DNA of 64,000 bases from Batillaria attramentaria (Eukaryota; Mollusca; Gastropoda; Batillariidae), in the NCBI GenBank assembly GCA_018292915.2, contig JACVVK020000202.1, positions 746,001-810,000 of the forward strand, given 5' to 3'. Under the pieces are notes generated by a model. It saw nothing but the letters and a program-made list of their open reading frames with translations, did not search any database and was not told the DNA's origin. Both the position numbers and the translations under genes were made by a program. Shown here one piece after another: positions 33,601-54,300 of the stretch (positions within the stretch are counted from its first letter, which is position 1; each line of letters begins with the position of its first letter).

Positions 33601-36270
33601 AAATCTGACACATTACGAGCCACAGCCAGAAGACAGTGACCACCACTGGCAAGCAGTACAAGAAATGGAAAATCTATCCTGAGGACATTAAAAAAAAAAA
33701 AAGTATTACAGGTGTGTCTTGATCCCTTCAGAGATATAAAGCTGGTTCTGTTTTTATAACACCTGCAGCAATACCACAATTCATTAGCTCACCAGCTACA
33801 CAAAGGTCACTTCAACAACAACCTGGACCCACTGTCACCTCATCACAAACCCGAAAACAGCACTGCACTTAAAAGCAAACTTGAAACTGTACTGTACCCA
33901 GGCGCAAGACTGCTGGTCAACAGCAAAAACCTGTAAAAAAAAGAAAAAAAAAAGGGTAAGATTCTCTTACCTTTCGATCATCCTGGCTGTGAGGGCATGT
34001 GCTTCCATGTGGTGGATAGGTATGAGTGGTAACCTGTAAAAAGACACCTTGATTAAGTTCTGCAGCTTTGTATCACATGTCCTATGTCACAAACACACCT
34101 CTGTATAATGGAAACTTTATATCATGATAAACCCAGGTGGTTTTAAAAAAGTCACCAGAAAGATAGATCTAGATACAAAACCCAAAATAATGTGAAAGTA
34201 CATGTACCATTCCTATGTGGCGATAAGAATGAGGAGAATGTTATGTCAGTATGTGTGTACTATGGATGTAGACCTGTGTGTATCGGATGTTGGTATGTAT
34301 GTAGGTGTCAGTGCTTGTATGTATGTCTGATTGTATGTCTGACTATATAAATTTTATGTAATGTATGTATCTATGTATGTACGCTTTTATTCATATTTAT
34401 TTAGTTGATTATTTATCTATTATTCATGTTTTTATTTATCACCTTTTGTATACATTTGTAAAGCGCCTAGCGCCCCGGCTTCGGAGATTAGGCGCTATAG
34501 AAATCCTCATTATTATTATTATTATATTTATGCAGAAAAATTTGCCATGTCTGTGACTGCATCATAAACAGACCGTGATTTTTTTACCAGCATTCGTGCA
34601 TGCTCCAATCCCACTTTCAGACACAGGGCCAAACCTGGTTTCACAGTCACAGCAACTGCATCTAGGTCCTGTGAACAGTCATAATAATCAATATTATCTA
34701 TGCCTCAGTCACTCCCTCCATGATATTAAAAACTAAAAATATTCCAGCCACCATTCTACCATGTCAAATTCCCCTACAGTCAGGCCAGCATTAACGTGTG
34801 AGTATGCCACTGGGCAGATTTATTTCAAATCATCAATACATGCACTTAAACCTATGACAAAACAAAACCGAAACAAAAAATGCAAAAAACAAAAAGAAAA
34901 AAAAAAAAGGGGTGTGTGTGTCTGAGTAAACATAAAACATGTACCAGTCATGATGAACTAACAGACGTTTAGAAACATTCTAAATGAAACCTGGCTAAAG
35001 TGGACAAACAAGAAAAGAAAAAGAGAGCAGTCAAAAATATTATTATGTATCTGACATTTGAAAGACACAAAGTTACCCATGTAAACACCATGTACCAAAG
35101 AAACCCTGACATTTTGGGGGGTAGCTAAGTTATGTTTGCCCAACATAGTGCAGCAAGCGCTCACCTGTAGAGTAACACCAGCTCTGTCAAGGGAAAGCTG
35201 AACGACAGACTCAATGTGTTTCTGGTGAAGATCTCGTGCAATGGGAGGAATGATGCCTCCAAATCTACACATTAAACAAAAACAACAAAGTATTTATCCT
35301 TTCTGCAGCCTAGCTAGAGTCAGATCGAATGCAGGCAACCATCAGTCGAAGCTACTAGTTTACTGTGCATGCCAGAAACTAAAACACTCTTCATAACCCC
35401 ATGTAAAAATAACATACAGTAAATGTGTTTCTCACTGTCTATGTTTCTGACTCTCAAGGTTCATGCTGTGTTGGAGCTGACCTGTGGGCTGTGTGTGCAC
35501 CCGGGTGTGGGGTAAGGGGACTTTGAAAATGGGTGCGCACCCAGCTAAAAAATGGGTGCGCAGCCACATAAGAGACTTTGCTCTGGTGCCATTTTTCTGG
35601 AGTTCACACTACACTCTGACTGAAGTGCTAAAACTTAAGTGGCGACTCTGTATTCCCGATTTCGCTTTTTATGTCACTGTGACAACAGAAAATGAAAGTT
35701 CTCCTTTTTCCTTGAACAACCCTTTTAATTTCAAAACTTTACAGCCCAAAGGTGGAGGGCCATGAAAAAGTGGCAAACTGTAAGAAATCATGATCTTGTA
35801 AACCAGTCGTCTGCTAACAGGTTTCCACTGTTAGCTCAAGTTAATGTGAAATCGGCTAAACGTGGTTATCCCAACGAGAGACGCCCGAAAAGAAATTGGC
35901 CAGGGGCAGAGTTATCTCCACCTGATTGCACAGATCCAATGTCAAATGGGTCGACAAAACTCTGAACACATCACCATTCATCAAAGGGCTGCACTTACTC
36001 AATGTGTGTTTTAGTCTGTGAGTTAAGAGCATCTCCAACAATCGTGCCGTGCTCATCGACAACAGCAGCGCCCGTGTCATCGCAACTGGTTTCTATCCCG
36101 AGCACCAAGCGGCGTCGACTGTCATTTCTTGGAGCCCCGCATGCCGAAGCGGAATTAGAAGCTGCTCTTGAGGCAGATTCTGCTACAGTGCCTTCGCTTG
36201 ATGCCAGCAGTTGTTGTCGTTTTAGCTGCGCGTACTTGCAGTAAGTAACCCGGCGAAACAGAGAAAGCAT
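29753..36270 (-). CDS. OSGEPL1: tRNA N6-adenosine threonylcarbamoyltransferase, mitochondrial
   Basis: Kae1/TsaD-family enzyme that transfers threonylcarbamoyl to A37 of ANN-decoding tRNAs, acting in mitochondria. Ten minus-strand exons: 35999-36270, 35165-35264, 34588-34668, 33971-34047, 33549-33678, 32397-32601, 31908-32089, 31613-31743, 30223-30294 and 29753-29825. Phases agree throughout, giving 440 residues against about 414 in human. Exon 1 has a basic, Ser/Ala-rich leader, then GIETSCDDTGAAVVDEHG. Exon 4 has the HMEAH metal-binding motif. Later come SGGHCLL, SGGVASN and CTDNGIMIAW. The protein ends PRLKL, like the family. Exon 4's acceptor is best placed at 34047, because this keeps the frame and the family's length. 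Exon 5's donor is GTTTGG, a weak but usable site. It is head-to-head with GARS1. Introns hold a hAT-like and an LTR-like insertion. Confidence 0.93.
30596..31485 (+). mobile_element. LTR-like insertion in OSGEPL1 intron 8
   Basis: About 0.89 kb absent from the equivalent place in the left duplicate (about 20819). It starts with TGTAAGG and a GT microsatellite. It includes AATAAAGAGCTGCTG near 31371, like an LTR poly(A) region, and ends in C- and A-rich sequence. A 48-bp direct repeat, starting TTGCTTGAGAACTTGACTGA, lies at 30863-30910 and 31308-31355. No protein frame and no clear target-site duplication were found, so solo LTR is only one possibility. Confidence 0.45.
32853..33336. mobile_element. 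hAT-like non-autonomous element (second copy, with known empty site)
   Basis: The body 32859-33330 has the same CAGGGATGGATTT and AAATCGATCCCTG ends as the element at 7600. It is flanked by the 6-bp duplication ACTGTG (32853-32858 and 33331-33336). The left duplicate at about 22206-22222 has the uninterrupted site with a single ACTGTG, which proves the borders. It sits in OSGEPL1 intron 5. Confidence 0.9.
34453..34525 (-). mobile_element. Short interspersed repeat ending in (ATT)n
   Basis: Palindromic GCGCC-rich sequence (AAGCGCCTAGCGCCCC with GGCGCTATAG) followed by a (TTA)n run. It resembles widespread invertebrate short repeats with an ATT-type tail. It lies in OSGEPL1 intron 3. The family assignment is from memory of the pattern only. 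Confidence 0.45.
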
Positions 36271-36605
36271 TGTGTTACTTCACTCTAGCATTAGACAGGA
36301 AGTTCGAATTCACATGTCAGCTGGGCGCAGCCATCTTGAAAATGAAATTTCTCCAGGTTATATGTGCTCGAGAGGAAATTGTGTAACTGTGTATCCCCTG
36401 GCGTAATAAATGTATATATAGTGTTATAAAAATAAGGCATTTGAAAAGTGATTTGTGTTTCTGATTTAAACATAATTTCTGATCATATATTTTCGCTTTT
36501 TTGTGAAACATACATTTGTTAATTGGCGAATCTTGTGGGAAATTAAACGTTTTCCTTTCGAGCCGTTACCTTTGCAGCTGGTTTCGTGGCAGAGGCAGAT
36601 TTCTG
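36271..36605. promoter_or_regulatory. Bidirectional promoter between OSGEPL1 and GARS1
   Basis: Only 335 bp separate the OSGEPL1 start codon (minus strand, 36270) from the GARS1 start codon (plus strand, 36606). Visible candidate sites are an ETS-type AGGAAGT at 36298-36304 and a YY1-type GCAGCCATCTTGAA at 36327-36340. Both are typical of animal bidirectional and mitochondrial-function promoters. No canonical paired TATA boxes were seen, though TATATATA occurs at about 36413. Shared control is inferred from geometry. Confidence 0.65.
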
Positions 36606-47630
<11,025 letters not shown>

Positions 47631-49930
47631 AGCAGACATTGACACTTCACACCAAAACGTGGCATTGAAAGTCCAAAGATCATAGAATGTAAACTGCGTG
47701 TAGTGACGCGTCAGATGACCTTTGTGTGAAATACTCATTGGATCATTCGTTTGCTGGCTCAAAAACTACACACAGTTCTGCCTGGGTTCCTCTTCAGGCA
47801 CGCTCAGCTGTTTGTTACTGTAAATTATGTTTGTGTCGCTTGAACAAGGGTAGATAGGGCGCGGAGTGTATCAGAATTTGCCTGTCTTTGTTGCATGTTA
47901 TTTCAAGTGTATACTGTTATATATGTTTACTTCTACACCATGTCAGGTGATGACTTTAAAAGACAGGTGTGGGGACAATGGACACCTGGAAAGGAATGGA
48001 AATGGTGGGTGGATGCTTCACAGAATTGAGATCACAATGGTTTTAACAAGTGCCATTTCAAGATTAGGCCCACATTCACAGTGCCTCCAATGCCATCTCC
48101 TTCCCCTCCTTCACAACCCACCGTACCTGTAATATGGCGAAGTCTACTGCTGGTAGATTTACTAAGATAAAAATGCCGAGAGTCTCGAACCGTGCTTACA
48201 GGACAACAGACTGAACAGTTTTTACACTCTAAAAGGCCTCCAGGAGGGGACAAACTGGCAAGCACAGATGCAGCTCTGCAAGATGAAATCGGGAACTGAA
48301 TCAGTGACCAACTTTAAACACGCTGCACTCTCTTTTTATTTTTTGACAGTGGACCAACAAGGCTGGTTGAAGCTAAGTGACCATGCTCCTAGAATCTGCA
48401 GCTGCAGGTGCGAACTGCCAGTGCAGTAGTGTGCTGTTTCAACCTAATGCCATGATAGTAGCTAGCTATGATTGTGCTAACAGAAGCAATCTTTCTGCCA
48501 GGAACAACATGTCCAACAGAATTTCCATGTTTCGATGCTGGCACAGATGCTTTCTATTCTTCTTTGCCACTGGTTTTCACTTGCATAGTTTGCAGGGCTA
48601 TACAAAATTTTGCAAAGGCCTTTACCAGGTAAATTGCAACAACAATTATCTGCTGTGGTTATCAGGAAAGGAGAGAGGTACCATGTGTGTTGGAACAGCT
48701 GTGAAAAACATAAACCACAAACCACTTTGTCTAATAAATGTGCTGTTTTTATCTGTGCAGGTTTTGTATGCTTTATGTGCTTGTGCTTTGGGAGAAAAAG
48801 GCAAAATGCCCCAATTCTTGCATTCATTCTGCATTTTAACCTTGACCTCACATCTATAACAACTCTGTTGATTTTTCTTATCGTTTATTTCGACAAAGCT
48901 GAAGAAGCTGTTACCAAAGTGAATGCTGCCATAAACAGCAGCTTTACTACAAAGTTGTCCAGTTCACCCCAGTGTGGAAAATCTGCAGACAATCTCAATC
49001 TGCAGAATGTGGTGGAATGCTATGGCAGTTTTAAGCACTGTAAAAACACATCCATAACAGCGTTCCTCATCACCAGAGTGAAAAGCTGCCTATACCACAC
49101 ACATGGGTGAAGTTGCATTAAGCAGAAAAAGCAGGAAAGATAATTGTAAAAGTGAGCTGCAGCTTGTACTGAAAACTATTTTGCAAACACAATTGACCTA
49201 GTATAATATGTAACAGAGACGCAAACAATCACATCCGTGTTTCTGAAAGGGACGGTTAAAATGAGGATGATCACAATTTGTGGACGGATAAGGTTCAACA
49301 TATCACAGAATATTCTATGGTATCAACATGTATGTGTAAAGTTTGCATCTGTAAGCTTTTTTTTTTGTACACAAAATTAATGTATGACCAACAAAAAGAC
49401 AGTACACACAATGTAAAAATATGATTTATAAATCAATTTTTTTTAAAATCTGTACAACATTTATAAAGCTTTAAACTTAAGGGAATAAGTTCAAGTTATC
49501 AATAAGAGTGTATATGTACGTGAAACCTGGAGCGATGAAAAGCGCACTTTGTGGCATACAGAACGTGGTCTGTACTTCAACAACATACAAGACAAAGAAA
49601 ATATGATTACTGTCATGCCTAATGCAGCTCAATGCATTTGTCCATAGGCAAAATGAGCGAAAAATCGAGTCAACATAATTACCAAAATATACCCGACCAA
49701 GAAAACAGAGCCTGGTATTTGGTGTGGCACTTGTGCGCCAATGTCCTGAAAACTGGTCAAAGGTTCATGGCAAACAAACAACGGTCCTAAAACACAGTGA
49801 TCATAAAAAATCATCAGTCCACATCTGCTAGAATGCAGACTCTTCAATCACAGCACTTTGTAAACAAACAGTGAGATCTGTAGAGGTTCTCTAGAAAACA
49901 ACATTGTGGGCACACAAGTGGAATAATACA
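47631..49930. other. Convergent gap between GARS1 and ANKAR
   Basis: Contains the GARS1 3-prime UTR and flank. AATAAA at 48733-48738 is a possible plus-strand poly(A) signal, and TTTATT at 48884-48889 is a possible minus-strand one. Reading frames of up to about 166 codons (48377-49110) show no recognisable motif and overlap each other in different frames. I regard them as chance. Confidence 0.45.
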
Positions 49931-50589
49931 CAGAGCTGATTCTAGGATTTTGAAGAAGTGGGGGCAGGCCCCCCTTCCTTGAAAAAACGGAGGGGATTAG
50001 GCCCCCCCTCTGACCAAAACAGTGGGCGCATCCTTCGCCTTCGGTGAACGAATTCGGTTTTTTTTGTGCTTGATGCACACAGAGCACAACATAGCACCTG
50101 ACTCGCTTGTTTCCAGCCATGGCCATTTCTTCCGCCATTGTTCTTGAAACTTGTGTTCCTTTGGCTTAGTACTAGCAGGCACAGACGTCTCTGGCACATT
50201 TTCAGTCTCTTTCCTTTTCTTCACAGTCCCTCCACTAAATTCGAAGTCGAGCGTGCGCTTTTTCGAAGCCATTCTGATTTTTAACCAGTTCCAACCGGTT
50301 AGGTTCATCGATGCCACACTCAGAAGAAAGGTGATTGGTCAAAAAGAATAGCATCGGCCAATGAAAATTTGAGACACATCGCATATACAAGAGAGCAACT
50401 TCCGTTTAACTCCCGTTTCCGCTACGCCCTAGCAGACGACAGAAACGTCACAGTAAAGCCCGCTTTGATCAAGACATGTAGCGGGATATTTCCAAACTCC
50501 GCAGGGATCGCGAACGCGCTCACCGAATTTCTTTGCGGGCCAAAAACTTTTTGTGCGTGATCCCGCGCCCTAGAATCAGCTCTGATACA
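49926..50589 (-). mobile_element. hAT-type element with TTF-zinc-finger ORF remnant
   Basis: The body 49931-50584 has perfect 16-bp inverted ends, CAGAGCTGATTCTAGG, and a 5-bp duplication ATACA. A minus-strand frame (49997-50317) has KFQEQWRKKWPWLE and then CSVCIKHKK. These are the Trp and Cys features of the TTF-type zinc finger at the N-terminus of hAT transposases and the ZMYM6/ZNF862-like host proteins. The catalytic domain is missing. Confidence 0.8.
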
Positions 50590-51340
50590 CATCAAGAATT
50601 TCGGAAAGTACCTGTTCTCTAAGGATCATAACCCGATAAACATTATACATGTACTCCTGTGAGTACAGAGTGCTTCCCACAAACCTGATTAAACCAAATT
50701 AAAACAGGAATTCGCTCCCCACGCCAACCACACCACTACAACTCAGACCTTTAACACAATGGTACATGTACATGACACAAACTTACATGAACTCATTTTT
50801 TTGAGTAGCAAAGAAAGTGCAAGCCACCGTTCTTCATTTGTAGAACCAAAAGCACCTAACTTTAAGGAGAAAGAACACTCAAGACTTCAAATATTCATAT
50901 TTTCAAAAGCAAAAAAAGCCGAAAAACCCCAGTTATTGCAGCCAGACGTGATTTTCAGATCATGTAAAGCTGGACAAAGATACTTTGAATCACAGAATTG
51001 CAACACTGCTTTATCGTACAAGACGCAGTTGCTTCCAAGCCCACACAACCAGCTGCACCAGAGTAAACAAAAACGCTTGACATGATCATCTTAAACAGTG
51101 ATGCAAACTTATCCATCACAAATGAGGAATGTTAGTGTTCATATGATGGGAAGTATGCTGTGTACTGTAAATGAATTGCAAGGCAGTCATCACTTGCTCC
51201 ATATATGAAAGTCTTGTCTCTGAAGCTAGGTGTAATTTCTCCTCTTGAACCAAAACACTGTCGGGAAAGGGTTAGCGAGACAAAAACGAAAATGAAAGGA
51301 AATAAGCACGCTTCCAACAGCAAACGCTGAGTACCAACAT

Positions 51341-54300
51341 CTATTTCTCATCCTTCCATGCACTGAGTCGTGATTTGAAGCTGTCTGGTTTGCTGGACAA
51401 TTTACTGGACAGGCCGCTGGAACTGGACTGTGGTCTTCGGCTGCCCGCTGAGCGCCGCATGTTGTCATCGCTGGATGGAGATTTGGCGTCAGCCTCACCC
51501 ACAATGATGTCAGGAATGTTTGATCGGCGTGAGGCAACTCGGCCAGCATTGGATGGGGCAGAGATTGCGCGAGAAGAAAAACCATGCTCTCTGCGGCCTG
51601 TGTTTTGTGTTGTCTGTGGGCGTCGACGAGCTGTTTGGTAAAGAGGCAGAAGAAATATTGCAATGAAGATTAACCCACAAATACTGTATAAATGCACAAA
51701 ACAATCTTTTACATCTTCTGGCATCTGTCTTACAGATCCACCAAGTGCTGGATCAATCTAGGTACATGATTATGCAGAAAGATATTTTCTTACAAAAAAT
51801 CTACAAAGTAAGTACATGTAACATGAGCCCAATGGCATCTGAAACATCAGCAAGAAGTAAAGGCCGTTCTACACGTGACAAGCGGCAAGTTGCCGCCCTT
51901 CGACTTTCCCCCCACAAGTTTGTCTGCCGCAACGCCGCTGCTTCTACACGCGGAAACCTGCGCACCACAAGTCGGCTGATTGACCTTTCGTGTGACCCTT
52001 TCAACCCCATATTTGGAAGGGGCCTCGCGCGATTTCGCCCGGCCATGGTCGCGAGTGAATCCGAGTCAGACTCAGCTGAACATGTGAATGAAAGTTCGGA
52101 GGAGGAATTAACTTTTGCAGCAGCTGCAGTTATTTTGCTGCAGCACAGGAAGAAACAGCGGATCTGGGCGAGAAAGTGGATCTTGCAGCGAGATTCGCTT
52201 GGCGCATACGGAGGTCGGCTTTGACGCCATTTTGTTTAATTTGGCCGCGTGACCACTACGCGGCGTGCGATTGGCCGTCCTGGCGTGCCTCGCGCGCACT
52301 TGCCAGGCGCAAGCCGAGAAAATAGAAAGCCGTTCTATCCGAAACTTGCCGCGGCAAGCCTTGGTCAGCAAGACTGTACAGCTTGCTTGTACATTTGCCG
52401 TCGACTTGCGGGGGCTGCAAACCCGCTTTTGCCGGGCAAACTTGCCACGTGTAGAACGGCCCTAAACAGGCCAAGGGTACATCATCTGCTCCACAAACAT
52501 GCAGTCATATTGTCACAAGATGGAAGCAATACGTGAGTACAACCTTTCATTTCAAGATTACCAACACAGGATTCTAACGTTCAACCAACAATTAAAAAAA
52601 CAAACACTCTTCTCCAATGTGCACTCTCCAATCAGAAAAACAGCAATGTTAATTTTCAGCACAACAGAAACAGCAGCAGGCTCTGGGAAAATGTCCACAA
52701 CTCTGAGTAACTACCAACCGCCATATTTAAGCTTTCAAACAATGGAAAAGTATCCTTCAAGCTGGCATTCTCCAAACAGCAACTCCAATACAATAGGATC
52801 TCCAATACTTACCATCACAGATCGAGACAGTTGTGTCGATGTGCTTTACAAACAAAAAATAATTATGTTTTCTTTGTCTGCAGAGCACATGCAAGTGTCT
52901 GTCTGCACATAAGTGTGGAAGTTGTAATTGGTCCCCTTCCCCCACAAAAATAAGTTATAATATTAACACATACACAGCATAAAGTACAATCAGCCAGCAA
53001 GAACTTCCTTTTCAGCTGAAAATACTAGAGACACGTACACAGGGACAAAGCTTACCTGAAAGTCCAGGTGTCTGGACTGGTCGACCTCCATTGATTTCCA
53101 AACTGTAGACAGACAAACACAATCACTTGGTAAGAATTCTGGCTAACACATACACACACACACACACACACACAGAGCAAGCAAAATTGAATACATGTAC
53201 CTAATTTCTCATGTTCAAAGCTATGCAGGCAGTATATCCCCCATCCCCGTAAGAAAACAACAGAAAAAAAACTGAGGCGCAAGCTCAAGTGAAACAGGTT
53301 ACAAATGTCTGACTCCCTTTTCCCCCCAGAAGCTGGAAGGTTTGTTCACACACACACACACACACACAGAGAACAGCTAACGACATCAACATACCACTGC
53401 GATGGTAATCCAACAAGTTTGGCCCGCTGGAAGTCATTGACAAACTGCTCGCTGATGCGTGCATCCCCGCCAAGGTTGTCTGTCAGTTTGTTGAAGAGCC
53501 CAGGTGTATTGCGACATGTTGAGAACAGTATGCGGGCAGCTGTCTTATTGAACGTCAAGTAACCCAATGAGACTGCTGCCGCATTGCGTACCTGAAACAG
53601 TGATGTAGAGATTATAGCATGAAAATAATATACACTTTTATATATATCTAACCTACTAAAAGGCAAAGTCGAGAAGCTGTAATATTTAGAACCTTTTTCT
53701 CTCTCTCTCTTTCTTTTTTTTTTTTTTTTTAGGGAGGGAGGCTGAAACTGAGCTGCTTATTTTTGATGCAAGCATACAAATGCACACATGAAAAAAGAAA
53801 GACAGAAAAAGGTTGGTCAAGATGGCACACACACATATGCACCTTTACTAATGTCTACACACAGACAATGCAGTGAAAACATGTCAACAATCACCTGTAC
53901 ACTCTCTGAGCTGAGATGGTTCACAAGGAGATCAATGGCACCTGTCGTGATCATGGCGTCGGGGATGCCAGCCCGGGTGTGGGCCAGACTAGACAGAAGG
54001 CTACAAGCAAGCACCAAAACATTATCCTCTTTCGAGTGCAGCTTGTTGACCAGAACTGTGATGCCCTGGGCGGTCAGCGTCACCTGATCTTGATCAACGA
54101 TCACCCGTGCCAAAACAACAATCTGCAGGACACAAAGAAGGTTCTGTGATGGGAGTTGTTGCATATGTTGGTGGTGGAGGCACTGTTGTTGTTGTTGTTG
54201 TTTGGTGGTGGTGGTGGTGGTGCGTGCGTGCGTGCGTGCATACATGCTTGTGTGTGTGTGTGTGCGTGCGTGTGTGTAAGGGAGAGAAAGAACCAGCTGG

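Larger units (their letters stand above)
22646..33775. repeat. Large tandem duplication, right copy (about 11.1 kb)
   Basis: Counterpart of 13869-22645, containing transporter copy 4 and exons 5-10 of the complete OSGEPL1. It is longer because of three insertions absent from the left copy: a pearl-like element (25729-26780), an LTR-like insertion (30596-31485) and a hAT-like element (32859-33330). Confidence 0.9.

Noticed and set aside
35484..35765. 93-codon plus-strand frame in OSGEPL1 intron 1
   Set aside because: No recognisable domain and low-complexity GT-rich start. It lies wholly inside an intron of the opposite-strand gene. It could be transposon debris, but no ends were found.
48377..49110. 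Overlapping frames of 160 and 166 codons after GARS1
   Set aside because: They overlap in different frames, have unusual composition for conserved proteins and match no family I know. Probably 3-prime UTR sequence.
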